The position numbers were made by a program, and so were the translations under genes. Below, in pieces: positions 1-11,274 of a stretch of DNA of 64,000 nt. Position 1 is the stretch's first letter. Every line of letters starts with the position of its first letter. Origin of the DNA: Pantoea vagans (lineage in GTDB: Bacteria > Pseudomonadota > Gammaproteobacteria > Enterobacterales > Enterobacteriaceae); assembly GCF_004792415.1 (NCBI RefSeq), contig NZ_CP038853.1, positions 3,534,001-3,598,000 of the forward strand. The letters run 5' to 3'. Under the pieces are notes generated by a model. The model had not been told where the DNA came from and searched no databases. It saw only the letters and a list, made by a program, of their open reading frames with translations.

Positions 1-568
1 CGAAGGCAGGTAGAATTATGGTTCGGTAACTAACGGAACATATCGGTTAATAACCTGGCAATATTAGGGATATAACTATGTCTGAATGTAAAAATTGAAT
101 TTAAAATGTGTCGCAGTGAAAGTTTATCATGGTGTTGCGGAAGGGTTACGGAGAGGTAAAAGATTTACAGCGAGGAAATTGCGTCTAAAACCGCATAAAC
201 ATCGGGTATTTAGCCGTTTTAACGCAGGAGCGACGGATATTATTTTCATCCTGTCATCATCACGCTGAATAACCGATAAAAAAATATCATACTTCCATAC
301 CAGAGAATCATTCTCATCGATAACACTATAGTGACTTTGATGGTCATACAATCAGACAGTGCGCAAATTGTGATCGCCTGAATAAATCCGGCTTTATTCC
401 GCCTGCTGTAAAAGGACGCTGAAATAATAACTGGCCGACATTATCTTAATTCGTCTTTTTGCCTGAATAACTAAGCATGTAATTGTGCAAAGCTCATAAC
501 AAACCGGCATTTTGAGATTATCCGGCGCCCGATAGAGTAGAGCGATCAACGACTCAGGATAACTCTCG
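1..568. other. AT-rich intergenic region, no supported gene
   Basis: No convincing gene is visible. The only sizeable open frame, on the minus strand at about 127-351 (74 codons), lacks a recognisable domain. No good ribosome-binding site stands before it. I see no RNA gene or clear terminator. The last 50 bases hold the translation start region of the following solute-binding protein gene. Confidence 0.5.
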
Positions 569-2146
569 ATGCGCAAATCGCTACTCTCACTCTCCTTATT
601 GACTGCACTGGCACTGGTTCACCCGGCACACGCCGCGACGCCTGCCGACACGCTGGTGGTTGCCGTTCCGCTGGATGGCATCATCAGTTTCGATCCGGCG
701 GAAAGTTTTGAAATGGTCAGCAACAGCAGCCAGCGCAATATCTATCAGAGGCTCGTGGAGCCGGACCATCAGAATCCGCAAAAATTATCGCCGCTGGCCG
801 CTACGCACTGGCAGGCCGGGAAAACGCCGCACAGTCTCGTTTTTGACCTCAATCCGCAGGCCCGCTTCTCCAGTGGTAATCCCCTGACGGCACAGGATGT
901 GGTGTTCTCCTTAACCCGTGCGGTAAAACTCAACAAGGCGCCCTCCTTTATCCTGGGTGAGTTTGGCTGGACGCCGGAAAATATCGATCAGCAGTTCACG
1001 GTGATCAACGACCACCAGATTGAGCTGCGCTGGCCTGCTGAGATCGGCAGCGATCTGGCGCTGCGCCTGCTGACTGCGCCGGTCGCCTCCATCGTTGACA
1101 GTAAACTGGCACAGCAGCACGTCAGCAACAATGATTACGGCAACGCCTGGCTGAAAACGCACTCGGCTGGCAGCGCGGCATATGCCATCAAACAGTTTGT
1201 CCCGCTGCAGGCACTGGTGCTGGAAGCTAACCCTTACAGCACGCAGAAGCCGCATCTGAAGCGGGTATTGCTCAAGGGCGTCGCCGAAGCCGGCAGCCGC
1301 CGACTGCTGCTTCAGCAGGGTGACGTGGATGTCGCCTACCAGCTCGGTCCGGACCAGATTGCCGCGCTGAAAAATGTGCCCAATGTGCGGGTCGACGCCT
1401 TCCCGTCCAGCCTGGTTTACTACGTTGGCTTTAATACTCAGAGCGCGCAGCAACCGGCGCTGGGCAATCCGGCACTGTGGCAGGCGGCACGCTGGCTGGT
1501 GGACTATGACAGCCTGGCAAACCAGCTGCTGAAAGGTCAGTACCGCATCCATCAGAGCTTCCTGCCGGACGGCTTCGATGGTGCACTGAACACCACGCCG
1601 TTCCATTACGATCTGAAAAAGGCGCAGGAAATCCTGCAGAAAGGCGGCATCAAACCGGGCACCCACATCGCGCTGACGGTGGTGAACCAGCCGCCGTTTA
1701 TTGACGTGGCGCAGGCGCTGCAGGCGAGCTTTGCCAAAGCGGATGTGCAGCTCGATATCCAGCCGGTGGCGGAGTCAGAGCTGTGGAGCAAAATGCGCAG
1801 CCGCGACTTCCAGGCCATCTTCACTTACTGGGGCGCGGACTACGTCGACCCGAACACCAATGCCAGCGCCTTTGCTTCTAACGTGCCAGGCGGCGGCAAA
1901 ACCCTGGCGTGGCGCGTCGGCTGGACCATTCCGGAGCTGAGTGCGCAGACCCGCGCCGCCGCCGGAGAGAGCGATGCGGCCAAACGCCGTAGCCTCTATA
2001 CCGGGCTGCAAACCCGCATCCAGCAGGATTCACCGTTTGTGGTTCTGTTACAGGGCGCGACCCAGGTGGCGGTGCGCAGCAACCTCAATCACCTGCAGCA
2101 GGGCATCGGCGTCAGCCTGCTCAATTTCGAAGAGGTGCAGAAGTAA
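569..2146 (+). CDS. ABC transporter periplasmic solute-binding protein, family 5 (peptide/opine type)
   Basis: The 525-residue product starts with a classic signal peptide (residues 1-22, ending in A-H-A), so it should be periplasmic. The rest fits the SBP_bac_5 family (DppA/OppA type): an N-terminal stretch with FDPAESFEMVSNSSQRNIYQ, the conserved region around LVFDLNPQARFSSGNPLTAQ, and a late segment with FTYWGADYVDPNTNASAF. Such proteins capture oligopeptides or related ligands for an ABC importer. No permease or ATPase gene lies beside it in the window, so it is either an orphan or belongs to genes upstream of base 1. An AGGA motif precedes the ATG and a hairpin terminator follows. The ligand cannot be read from sequence. 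Confidence 0.85.
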   Translation: MRKSLLSLSLLTALALVHPAHAATPADTLVVAVPLDGIISFDPAESFEMVSNSSQRNIYQRLVEPDHQNPQKLSPLAATHWQAGKTPHSLVFDLNPQARFSSGNPLTAQDVVFSLTRAVKLNKAPSFILGEFGWTPENIDQQFTVINDHQIELRWPAEIGSDLALRLLTAPVASIVDSKLAQQHVSNNDYGNAWLKTHSAGSAAYAIKQFVPLQALVLEANPYSTQKPHLKRVLLKGVAEAGSRRLLLQQGDVDVAYQLGPDQIAALKNVPNVRVDAFPSSLVYYVGFNTQSAQQPALGNPALWQAARWLVDYDSLANQLLKGQYRIHQSFLPDGFDGALNTTPFHYDLKKAQEILQKGGIKPGTHIALTVVNQPPFIDVAQALQASFAKADVQLDIQPVAESELWSKMRSRDFQAIFTYWGADYVDPNTNASAFASNVPGGGKTLAWRVGWTIPELSAQTRAAAGESDAAKRRSLYTGLQTRIQQDSPFVVLLQGATQVAVRSNLNHLQQGIGVSLLNFEEVQK

Positions 2147-2158
2147 TCCTGCGTTTCA

Positions 2159-2191
2159 GGCCGCTGCTCATAGAGTAGCGGCCGCGTTTTT
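2159..2191 (+). terminator. Rho-independent terminator after the solute-binding protein gene
   Basis: A GGCCGCT/AGCGGCC stem is followed by GCG and five T, 12 bases after the upstream stop codon. Confidence 0.75.
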
Positions 2192-2267
2192 GACGAATTG
2201 TTCTCCTCCTGTCTATGCTCCGCTTGCTATCCTTCAGGCATAATCCTTTGACTGAGAGTGGAAAACC

Positions 2268-3770
2268 ATGACTTCCCCGCTACTGATTGCCCGTACGCCA
2301 GACGTCGAACTTCATCTGTTACCGCAAATGGCCAACCGCCACGGTTTAATTACCGGTGCGACCGGCACCGGGAAAACCGTGACGCTGCAGAAGCTGGCCG
2401 AATCGTTCTCCGCCAGCGGCGTACCGGTCTTTATGGCTGACGTCAAAGGTGATTTAACCGGTGTGGCGATGGCGGGCCAGTCCAGCGAAAAGCTGCAGGA
2501 GAGGCTGGCGAAAATCGGCGTCACCGACTGGCAGCCGCAGAGCAATCCGGTGGTGCTGTGGGATATCTTTGGCGAGAAAGGCCATCCGGTGCGCGCCACC
2601 GTCTCCGACCTCGGGCCGCTGCTGCTGGCGCGGCTGCTGAATCTGAATGAAGTCCAGAGCGGCGTGCTGCAGATTATTTTCCGCATTGCCGATGACCAGG
2701 GCCAGCTGCTGCTGGACTTCAAAGATCTGCGCGCCATGACACAATACATCGGTGACAACGCCAAAAACTTCCAGACCCACTACGGCAATATCAACAGCGC
2801 CTCGGTCGGCGCGATTCAGCGCGGATTACTGACGCTGGAGCAACAGGGTGCGGAACACTTCTTTGGTGAGCCGATGCTGGATATCGCCGACTGGATGCGC
2901 GTCGACAGCAACGGTAAAGGCATCATCAACATCCTCTCTGCAGAGAAGCTCTACCAGATGCCAAAACTCTACGCCACCAGCCTGCTGTGGCTGCTGTCGG
3001 AGCTTTACGAGCATCTGCCGGAAGCGGGCGACCTCGATCAGCCAAAGCTGGTCTTCTTCTTTGATGAGGCGCACCTGCTGTTTACCGACGCACCGGCGGT
3101 GCTGCTGGAGAAAATCGAGCAGGTGATGCGGCTGATCCGTTCCAAAGGCGTCGGCGTCTGGTTCGTCACCCAGAACCCGGCAGATATTCCCGACCGGGTG
3201 CTGGGCCAGCTTGGCAACCGCGTCCAGCACGCCCTGCGTGCGTTCACGCCGAAAGATCAGAAAGCGGTGAAAACGGCCGCCGATACGCTGCGCGCCAATC
3301 CGGCGTTTGACAGCGTGGAAGCGATTCAGGCGCTGGGCACCGGCGAAGCACTGATTTCCTTCCTGGATGCCAAAGGCAGCCCGTCGGTGGTGGAGCGTGC
3401 CATGGTGATTGCGCCCGGCTCGCGCATGGGTCCGGTCACCGGCGATGAACGTAACGGCCTGATCAACCATTCACCGCTGTATGGCAAATATGACACCGAA
3501 ATCGATCGCGAATCGGCGTTTGAAAAGCTGCAGAAAGGCTTCCAGGCCGCCAGCGATGAGGCGAGTGCACCCCCGGCCAAAGGCGATGCTGTCGCGGTCG
3601 ACAATGGCATTCTCGGTGGTCTGAAAGAGATCCTGTTCGGTCACACCGGCCCGCGCGGCGGCAAACACGATGGCGTGGTCCAGACCATGGCGAAAAGCGC
3701 CACCCGTCAGATCACCAGTCAGATCATCCGTGGGGTGCTCGGCAGCCTGCTGGGTGGCCGTCGCCGATGA
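2268..3770 (+). CDS. yjgR: HerA/DUF853-family ATPase YjgR
   Basis: The 500-residue protein has a Walker A motif GATGTGKT at residues 30-37 and a Walker B-like [12 protein letters not shown] near residue 265. Both belong to the HerA/VirB4-like P-loop family that Pfam calls DUF853. Length and sequence match enterobacterial YjgR. The C-terminus is basic and glycine-rich ([12 protein letters not shown]). The cellular role is not established; members are often called putative helicases or NTPases. It is probably co-transcribed with yjiN, which begins 26 bases after its stop codon. Confidence 0.9.
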   Translation: MTSPLLIARTPDVELHLLPQMANRHGLITGATGTGKTVTLQKLAESFSASGVPVFMADVKGDLTGVAMAGQSSEKLQERLAKIGVTDWQPQSNPVVLWDIFGEKGHPVRATVSDLGPLLLARLLNLNEVQSGVLQIIFRIADDQGQLLLDFKDLRAMTQYIGDNAKNFQTHYGNINSASVGAIQRGLLTLEQQGAEHFFGEPMLDIADWMRVDSNGKGIINILSAEKLYQMPKLYATSLLWLLSELYEHLPEAGDLDQPKLVFFFDEAHLLFTDAPAVLLEKIEQVMRLIRSKGVGVWFVTQNPADIPDRVLGQLGNRVQHALRAFTPKDQKAVKTAADTLRANPAFDSVEAIQALGTGEALISFLDAKGSPSVVERAMVIAPGSRMGPVTGDERNGLINHSPLYGKYDTEIDRESAFEKLQKGFQAASDEASAPPAKGDAVAVDNGILGGLKEILFGHTGPRGGKHDGVVQTMAKSATRQITSQIIRGVLGSLLGGRRR

Positions 3771-3796
3771 ACCGTGATCTCTGCTAAGATCAGGTT

Positions 3797-5077
3797 ATGG
3801 ATAAACACTACGAACTGAAACGGATGAAACGCCTGGCGCTGCTGTTGCTGCTGCTCGCCGTCGCCACCTTTGTTGTCACCCTTTTCCTGCCGCCCGGCTT
3901 CTGGGTCAGCGGCGTCAAAGCGATTGCGGAGGCCGCGATGGTCGGCGCACTGGCGGACTGGTTTGCCGTGGTGGCGCTGTTCCGGCGCGTGCCGGTACCT
4001 TTTATCTCGCGCCATACCGCTATCATTCCGCGCAATAAAGATCGTATCGGTGAAAATCTCGGGCGCTTTGTGCAGGAGAAGTTTCTTGATACCGACTCCC
4101 TGCTGAATCTGATTCGCCGTCACGATCCCTCAAACCTGCTGGCACAGTGGCTGAATGCGCCGGGCAATGCCGACCGCGTTGGCCGCCATCTGCTGCAGGT
4201 GATGCGCGGTTTCCTTGATCTGACCGATGACGCACGAATTCAGACCTTTATGCGCCGCGCCGTGCATCGCGCCATCGACAAGGTCGATCTCACCCAGACC
4301 AGCGCTATGGTGCTGGAAAGCCTGACCAAAAATAACCGTCATCAGGCGCTGCTGGACGCGGCCATTGAACAGCTGCTGAAGCTGCTGCATAAACCCAGTA
4401 CCCGCGAGTTTATTGCGATGCAGCTGGTGCGCTGGCTCAAACGCGAGCATCCCATCAAAGCCAAAATGTTGCCGACCGAATGGCTGGGCGAACACAGCGC
4501 CGAGCTGGTGGCCAACGCGGTCGATTCCCTGCTGGATGATGTGGCGCTGGATCAGGGCCATGAGCTGCGCCTCGGCTTCAACCGGGCAGTTGATAAACTG
4601 ATCGTTAAGCTGCAGACCGACCCGGAAATGGCCGAGCGTGCCGAAGAAATTAAGGGCTGGCTGAAAGAGGATGCCTCGTTCAATCGCTACATCGGCGAGC
4701 TGTGGAATGATATGCGTAACTGGCTTAAGGCCGACCTCAGCAGTGAGGATTCGCGGGTGCAGGAGAAAGTGCGCGGTGCCGCCCTGTGGCTGGGCGAAAC
4801 CCTGGCCGCCGACCCGGCGCTGCGTGACTCCATGAACCAGCATCTGGAACAGGCGGCGCGCAGCGTTGCGCCGGAGTTTGCCAGCTTCCTGACGCGTCAC
4901 ATCAGCGACACCGTGAAGAGCTGGGATGCGCGCGACATGTCGCAGCAGATCGAACTCAATATCGGTAAAGACCTGCAGTTTATCCGCATCAACGGTACGC
5001 TGGTCGGCGGCACCATCGGGCTGATTCTCTATCTGCTGTCGCAGCTGCCCTCGTTAATCCCGCTGCTGGGCAGGTAA
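3797..5077 (+). CDS. yjiN: DUF445 inner-membrane protein YjiN
   Basis: The 426-residue protein fits the DUF445/YjiN family. Two hydrophobic segments lie near the N-terminus (about residues 12-32 and 36-60), separated by the conserved [20 protein letters not shown] region. A long soluble, mostly helical middle follows, and a final membrane segment ([20 protein letters not shown]) ends the protein. The length equals that of E. coli YjiN as I recall it. The function is unknown. It follows yjgR closely on the same strand and may share its transcript. Confidence 0.88.
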   Translation: MDKHYELKRMKRLALLLLLLAVATFVVTLFLPPGFWVSGVKAIAEAAMVGALADWFAVVALFRRVPVPFISRHTAIIPRNKDRIGENLGRFVQEKFLDTDSLLNLIRRHDPSNLLAQWLNAPGNADRVGRHLLQVMRGFLDLTDDARIQTFMRRAVHRAIDKVDLTQTSAMVLESLTKNNRHQALLDAAIEQLLKLLHKPSTREFIAMQLVRWLKREHPIKAKMLPTEWLGEHSAELVANAVDSLLDDVALDQGHELRLGFNRAVDKLIVKLQTDPEMAERAEEIKGWLKEDASFNRYIGELWNDMRNWLKADLSSEDSRVQEKVRGAALWLGETLAADPALRDSMNQHLEQAARSVAPEFASFLTRHISDTVKSWDARDMSQQIELNIGKDLQFIRINGTLVGGTIGLILYLLSQLPSLIPLLGR

Positions 5078-5086
5078 TGCATCGGT

Positions 5087-5995
5087 TTAGCCTGCTGCGG
5101 GAGGATAGAGGCCAAATTCGGTGATGAGGGCGTTAACAAAACTGCGAATCTTCACCGTCTGGCGGCGGCCCGCCGGGATCAGTACATGCATGGGGCGTGC
5201 TGGCCCGGCATAGTCGGGCAACAACTGAACCAGTCTCCCCTGCCTGATCTCTTCAGACAGAATAGTAGCTGGCCCCAGCGTGATGCCATAGCCTTCCAGC
5301 GCCGCATGCAGGAGTGCTTTCCAGTCATTGGATCGCATTCGTCCCTGTGGATGCACTTCTTCGACCTTCCCGTCCCGGGTAAACACCCAGCGGCAGGGTT
5401 TTGAAGGCGACCAGATGCCGTAAACCAGGCAGGCGTGGTTCACCAGCTCCGCAGGCGTGGCAGGAATGCCATACCGCGTCAGATAGGCGGGTGATGCACA
5501 GGCTATCAGCGCATAAGGCTGCAACGGATGGGCGATGATTGAACTGTCCGCCAGCGCCCCAATCCTTATCACCACCTCATACCCCTCTTCAAACGGATCA
5601 ACCAGCCGATCGCTGAGTTCCAGATCGACCTGCGTGTCAGGAAACCGATCAAGATAGCGGGTCACAAACGGTGCAAGGCTGAAAGAACCAAAGGTGACCG
5701 GCGCACTGACCTTCAGCGTACCGGATGGCCGCTGCTGCATATCCCGCGCAATCGCATCCGCTTCCTGCACCTCGGCCAGCACGATCTTACAGCGTTCGTA
5801 ATAGTTGCGGCCCACATCCGTCAGGCTTTGCCGTCGTGTAGTGCGATGCAGAAGGAGCGTGCCGATATGCTTCTCCAGCGTGGCGATATGCTTTGCCACC
5901 ATCTGCGGCGAAATGAGCAATTGCCCGGCGGCGGCGGCAAACGAACCTGATTCCGCGACGGTAACAAACACGTTCATGCTGGTGAGCCGATCCAT
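5087..5995 (-). CDS. LysR-type transcriptional regulator
   Basis: An N-terminal winged helix-turn-helix (MNVFVTVAESGSFAAAAGQL) is followed by a LysR substrate-binding domain. The family member type is close to those that control small redox enzymes beside them. I chose the ATG at 5995 because a near-perfect AGGAGGGA ribosome site precedes it; an upstream in-frame ATG at 6046 would add 17 residues with no such site. It is divergent from the dinucleotide-binding oxidoreductase gene at 6097. That arrangement suggests, but does not prove, that it regulates that gene from the shared 100-base spacer. It converges with yjiN, with only 9 bases between the stop codons. Confidence 0.88.
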   Translation of the reverse strand: MDRLTSMNVFVTVAESGSFAAAAGQLLISPQMVAKHIATLEKHIGTLLLHRTTRRQSLTDVGRNYYERCKIVLAEVQEADAIARDMQQRPSGTLKVSAPVTFGSFSLAPFVTRYLDRFPDTQVDLELSDRLVDPFEEGYEVVIRIGALADSSIIAHPLQPYALIACASPAYLTRYGIPATPAELVNHACLVYGIWSPSKPCRWVFTRDGKVEEVHPQGRMRSNDWKALLHAALEGYGITLGPATILSEEIRQGRLVQLLPDYAGPARPMHVLIPAGRRQTVKIRSFVNALITEFGLYPPAAG

Positions 5996-6096
5996 GATTC
6001 CCTCCTGTTGGTTGTTTATATTGCGTCCGTTTGTCGATTTATTCACCCACTGTTTTTAATTAAGGTCAGTGCGTGAAACTCATCGAGGAACAAACC

Positions 6097-6726
6097 ATGA
6101 AAACAGGCATTATTGGCGCAGGCTTTGTTGGCCGGGCGATCGCAAAACTGGCGATTAAAGCGGGACATGAGGTGATGCTCAGCAACTCACGCGATCCACG
6201 AACGCTGTTCAGTCTGAAACCGATGATTGGCTGCGAAACCGGCACTGCTACCGAGGCTGCAAACTTCGGTCAGGTGGTCGTGATTGCTGTGCCGCTCACG
6301 GCAACTGAGCAACTTCCGGTTGCGGCGTTACAGGGGAAAATCGTGCTTGATGCGGTCAATTACTATCCCGACCGTGACGGCGAAATCGAAGAACTGCTCA
6401 ATGGCCGCATCAGCACCAGTGAACGGCTGGCTCGCCTGTTACCCGGCAGTCGGATCACCAAGGCATTCAATGCCATCCGCATGACCGATCTGGAAACTCA
6501 GGGCCTGCCGCCAGGCGATGCGAACCGTCAGGCGCTACCGCTGGCGGGAGATGACAGCGAAGGCAAAGCCATCGCCACGGCGTTGTATGACGCGTTTGGG
6601 TTTGATGCGGTGGATGCAGGCGCGTTAGCGGAAGGCTGGCGTTTCGAGCGTGCGACACCCGCCTATTGCGTTGCACTCAATAAAGAACAACTTATCAGGA
6701 CACTCCAGGAGACCACCCGGTGTTGA
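6097..6726 (+). CDS. NADPH-dependent F420-reductase-like dinucleotide-binding oxidoreductase
   Basis: The protein opens with a Rossmann dinucleotide-binding motif, MKTGIIGAGFVGRAIAKLAI, followed by a segment resembling NADP oxidoreductase/coenzyme F420-dependent family proteins (VMLSNSRDPRTL, then VVVIAVPLTA). Enterobacteria lack F420, so an NADPH-linked oxidoreductase role is the safest call. The ATG at 6097 is preferred over a GTG at 6073 because GAGGAA lies just before it and the glycine-rich loop then sits at the usual distance from the start. It is divergently paired with the LysR gene and ends in a shared bidirectional terminator. Confidence 0.8.
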   Translation: MKTGIIGAGFVGRAIAKLAIKAGHEVMLSNSRDPRTLFSLKPMIGCETGTATEAANFGQVVVIAVPLTATEQLPVAALQGKIVLDAVNYYPDRDGEIEELLNGRISTSERLARLLPGSRITKAFNAIRMTDLETQGLPPGDANRQALPLAGDDSEGKAIATALYDAFGFDAVDAGALAEGWRFERATPAYCVALNKEQLIRTLQETTRC

Positions 6727-6742
6727 GCCTTACACCGGCCAC

Positions 6743-6771
6743 AAAAAAGGCCGCTTTCGCGGCCTTTTTTT
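6743..6771. terminator. Bidirectional intrinsic terminator between the oxidoreductase gene and lptG
   Basis: The hairpin GGCCGC-TTTC-GCGGCC is flanked by A6 on the left and T7 on the right. It can therefore stop both the plus-strand oxidoreductase transcript and the minus-strand lptFG transcript. Confidence 0.9.
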
Positions 6772-6788
6772 AACTTCGTTTACTGCGC

Positions 6789-7865
6789 TTAGCGCCGCTT
6801 AATCAGCATAAACAGACTGATCGCAAAGAACGCAAAGCTCGGCAGAATCGCCCCCAGAATCGGCGGTAAGCCGTAAACCAGGCTCAGCGGGCCGAAAATC
6901 TGGTCCAGCACGTAGAACAGGAAGCCGAAGCTGATACCGGTTACGACGCGCACACCCATCGACACGCTGCGCAGCGGACCGAAGATAAACGACAGCGCCA
7001 TCAGCATCATCACCGCCACCGATAGCGGCTGGAAAATCTTGCTCCACATATTCAGCTGATAACGTCCCGCTTCCTGACCGCTCTGCTTCAGATACTTGCT
7101 GTAGCTGTGCAGACCGCGAATCGACAACGCGTCCGGATCCAGCGCCACCACACCCAGCTTGTCCGGCGTCAGATTGGTTTTCCATTCGCCACTCAGACTC
7201 TGTGAACCGGTAATCTGCTTCGGATCGGTCAGGTTTGACTCATCGACCTGTGACAGCATCCAGCGCTTTTTAGCCGCATCCCAGGTCGCTGTCGCCGCGT
7301 AACGCACGCTCTGCAGGCGACGCTGATCGTTGAAGTTGTAGATGCTCACCCCATCAATTTCGTTGTCGCCTTTAATGCGCTCAATATAGATGAAGTTATT
7401 GCCATCTTTCGCCCACAGACCATTCTGCGTCGAGACCAGTGCGCCGCCATAAAGCTGCTGCGCCCGGTAGTTACGCGCCATCTGCTCGCCCGATGGCGCA
7501 ACAAACTCACCAATTGCCATGGTTAGCAGCACCAGCGGAATCGCCGTTTTCATCACGGACAGTGCTACCTGCATGCGGGTAAAGCCCGCCGCCTGCATCA
7601 CCACCAGCTCACTGCGCTGCGCCAGCGCGCCCAGTCCCAGCAGCGCACCCAGCAGGGCCGCCATCGGGAAGAAAATCTCAATATCTTTCGGCACGCTGAG
7701 CAGGGTGTAATAACCGGCACTCAGCGCGCTATAGCTGCCCTGGCCGGTTTTACGCAGCTGGTCGACGAACTTGATGATGCCGGAAAGCGACACCAGCATG
7801 AACAGCGTCAGCATGATGGTATTAAAAATGGTTTTACCGATATAGCGGTCAAGTACACGAAACAT
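6789..7865 (-). CDS. lptG: LPS export ABC transporter permease LptG
   Basis: This is one of the two permease subunits of the LptB2FGC complex, which pulls lipopolysaccharide from the inner membrane for transport to the cell surface. The protein (358 residues from 7865) has the YjgP/YjgQ architecture: N-terminal membrane helices (VLDRYIGKTIFNTIMLTLFM), a periplasmic beta-jellyroll region, and C-terminal helices. It is collinear with E. coli LptG throughout. The start at 7865 overlaps the lptF stop codon (TGATG), indicating translational coupling. An upstream in-frame ATG inside lptF would add residues not found in the family. Confidence 0.97.
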   Translation of the reverse strand: MFRVLDRYIGKTIFNTIMLTLFMLVSLSGIIKFVDQLRKTGQGSYSALSAGYYTLLSVPKDIEIFFPMAALLGALLGLGALAQRSELVVMQAAGFTRMQVALSVMKTAIPLVLLTMAIGEFVAPSGEQMARNYRAQQLYGGALVSTQNGLWAKDGNNFIYIERIKGDNEIDGVSIYNFNDQRRLQSVRYAATATWDAAKKRWMLSQVDESNLTDPKQITGSQSLSGEWKTNLTPDKLGVVALDPDALSIRGLHSYSKYLKQSGQEAGRYQLNMWSKIFQPLSVAVMMLMALSFIFGPLRSVSMGVRVVTGISFGFLFYVLDQIFGPLSLVYGLPPILGAILPSFAFFAISLFMLIKRR

Positions 7866-8965
7866 CAGACCGACCCTCCGCGGGTAAAGCGGGCGCGAAT
7901 CCGACGCATCGGCACCGTATCCCACAGGTTAAGCAACACCGCCAGCACCAGATAGCTGATATTCACCACCCACATCCAGAGCGCCGGATCGAGCCGCCCT
8001 TTCGCTCCGCTCGACTTCAGCGAGCTCTGCAACAGGAAGAAGATCAGATAGAGCAGCATGGCGGGCAGCATCGACAGCACGCGGCCCTGACGCGGGTTCA
8101 CCACGCTGAGCGGCACTACCATCAGCGCCATCACCAGCACCGCAAACACCAGCGTCAGACGCCAGTGCAGCTCGGCCTGGAAATCCGGTGTCTTATTCGC
8201 GAACAGGTCGGTCATGCTGGCCTGCTCGGCATCGTTAGGATCGAGCGTTGCCGCTTTATAGCCCACGATGGCCTGATAGTTGGTGAAGTCGGTGATACGG
8301 AAATCACGCAGCAGTGCCGTGCCCTCAAAGCGGGTGCCTTTATCCAGCGTCACCACCTGCGAGCCATCTTTGTGCTGCTCCATGTGACCGCTGTCAGCCA
8401 GCACCACCGAAGGACGCGCGTTGCCTTTTGGCCGTAACTGCGCCAGGAACACGTTGCCAAAGTTGTTGCCCTTCACATCCTCGACAAACAGCACGGCGCT
8501 GCCGTCGCTGGAGGTCTGGAACTGTCCGGCAGCCATCGCCGCAGCACCAGGGTTCGCTTTGGCGTTCTGCGTCACCTCATCCTGATAGCGGGATGACCAC
8601 GGCCCCAGCCAGATGACGTTCACCGCTGCCACCACCGAGGTAAACAGCATCAGTACCATTGCCGCTTTTACCAGCACGGCCTTACTCAGGCCGCAGGCAT
8701 GCATCACGGTAATTTCACTTTCCGTGTAGAGACGCCCCAGCGTCATCAGGATCGCCAGAAACAGACTTAAGGGCAGTATAAGTTGTGCCATTTGAGGCAC
8801 ACCGAGTCCTAACAAGGTCAGAACGAGGTTTGTCGGCACTTCGCCATCCACCGCGGCTCCCAGGATCCTGACTAACTTCTGGCAAAAGAAGATGAGTAGC
8901 AGGATAAACAGGATAGCCAGCTGGCTTTTGAGCGTTTCCCGAACCAGATATCTAATGATGATCAC
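7865..8965 (-). CDS. lptF: LPS export ABC transporter permease LptF
   Basis: The 366-residue protein matches the length of E. coli LptF and begins MIIIRYLVRETLKSQLAILF, as usual for the family. It has the same helix, jellyroll, helix layout as LptG and is its partner in the LptB2FGC lipopolysaccharide extractor. It is the first gene of an lptF-lptG operon, divergent from pepA across about 270 bases that should contain both promoters. The genes are expected to be essential. Confidence 0.97.
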   Translation of the reverse strand: MIIIRYLVRETLKSQLAILFILLLIFFCQKLVRILGAAVDGEVPTNLVLTLLGLGVPQMAQLILPLSLFLAILMTLGRLYTESEITVMHACGLSKAVLVKAAMVLMLFTSVVAAVNVIWLGPWSSRYQDEVTQNAKANPGAAAMAAGQFQTSSDGSAVLFVEDVKGNNFGNVFLAQLRPKGNARPSVVLADSGHMEQHKDGSQVVTLDKGTRFEGTALLRDFRITDFTNYQAIVGYKAATLDPNDAEQASMTDLFANKTPDFQAELHWRLTLVFAVLVMALMVVPLSVVNPRQGRVLSMLPAMLLYLIFFLLQSSLKSSGAKGRLDPALWMWVVNISYLVLAVLLNLWDTVPMRRIRARFTRGGSV

Positions 8966-9218
8966 GCTTAGTACGCCTGTGAAAACTTGTCTTTTTGCAG
9001 GAAAATCGCTAGTTTCAACGCTTATCAGCCATTTTTCTTCATCAATGGCCGTCGTCGTAGCTAAATTTGTATGAAAAACGCGTCCGGGTGGTGAAAAAAC
9101 AACATCTTGTCACCCTGATTCATTATGACCTCCAGCGGCAGAATGTCATGCTGCGACAATGAATAAATGGGTCATGAGCGCGCTACATTCTAGCGGCAGC
9201 AGCGGCCGTTGTCTTTAA

Positions 9219-10745
<1,527 letters not shown>

Positions 10746-10765
10746 GCGCCCTCTTTTCTGACAGC

Positions 10766-10789
10766 AGGGGCGGATCTGAATCCGCCCCT
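10766..10789. terminator. Perfect GC-rich hairpin between pepA and holC
   Basis: A perfect 10-bp inverted repeat, AGGGGCGGAT / ATCCGCCCCT, has a four-base CTGA loop. No T-run follows, so it may be a partial terminator, an mRNA-processing or stability element, or a pause site that sets the pepA to holC-valS ratio. Confidence 0.5.
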
Positions 10790-10810
10790 GATCTTCTGAT
10801 GAGCTAACCG

Positions 10811-11269
10811 ATGAAAAACGCAACCTTCTACGTGCTGGAAACCGATGCAACGAGCGATGACCTGAGTGCCGTTGAAGCGCTGGTGTGCAATCTGGCGGAA
10901 ACACGCTGGCGGGCCGGAAAGCGGGTGTTGATCGCCTGCGAAGATGAACAGCAAGCCATTCGTCTCGACGAAGCGCTGTGGCAACGACCAGCAAATGCCT
11001 TCGTGCCGCACAACCTGGCGGGTGAAGGCCCGCGCTACGGTGCGCCGGTCGAGCTGGCCTGGCCACAGCGTCGCGGCAGTTCACAGCGCGACCTGCTGAT
11101 TAGCCTGCTGCCCCACTTCGCAGATTTTGCTACTGCTTTCCATGAAGTGATAGACTTCGTTCCTTACGAGGACGCTCTCAAACAACTGGCGCGCGACCGC
11201 TACAAAGCGTATCGCAGCGTTGGATTCCAATTGAATACGGCAGCGCCACCACAGCCGCAAACGACATAG
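10811..11269 (+). CDS. holC: DNA polymerase III chi subunit HolC
   Basis: The 152-residue protein matches HolC throughout: the N-terminal FYVLETDA, the central [20 protein letters not shown], and [14 protein letters not shown]. Chi binds psi (HolD) and the C-terminus of single-strand binding protein, linking the clamp loader to the replication fork. It sits between pepA and valS as in other enterobacteria, with only 5 bases before the valS start. The C-terminus is slightly longer than in E. coli and ends in a proline/glutamine-rich tail. Confidence 0.96.
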   Translation: MKNATFYVLETDATSDDLSAVEALVCNLAETRWRAGKRVLIACEDEQQAIRLDEALWQRPANAFVPHNLAGEGPRYGAPVELAWPQRRGSSQRDLLISLLPHFADFATAFHEVIDFVPYEDALKQLARDRYKAYRSVGFQLNTAAPPQPQTT

Positions 11270-11274
11270 CAGAA

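Noticed and set aside
127..351. Minus-strand 74-codon open frame at the start of the window
   Set aside because: No recognisable domain, no ribosome site and AT-rich composition typical of non-coding sequence here.
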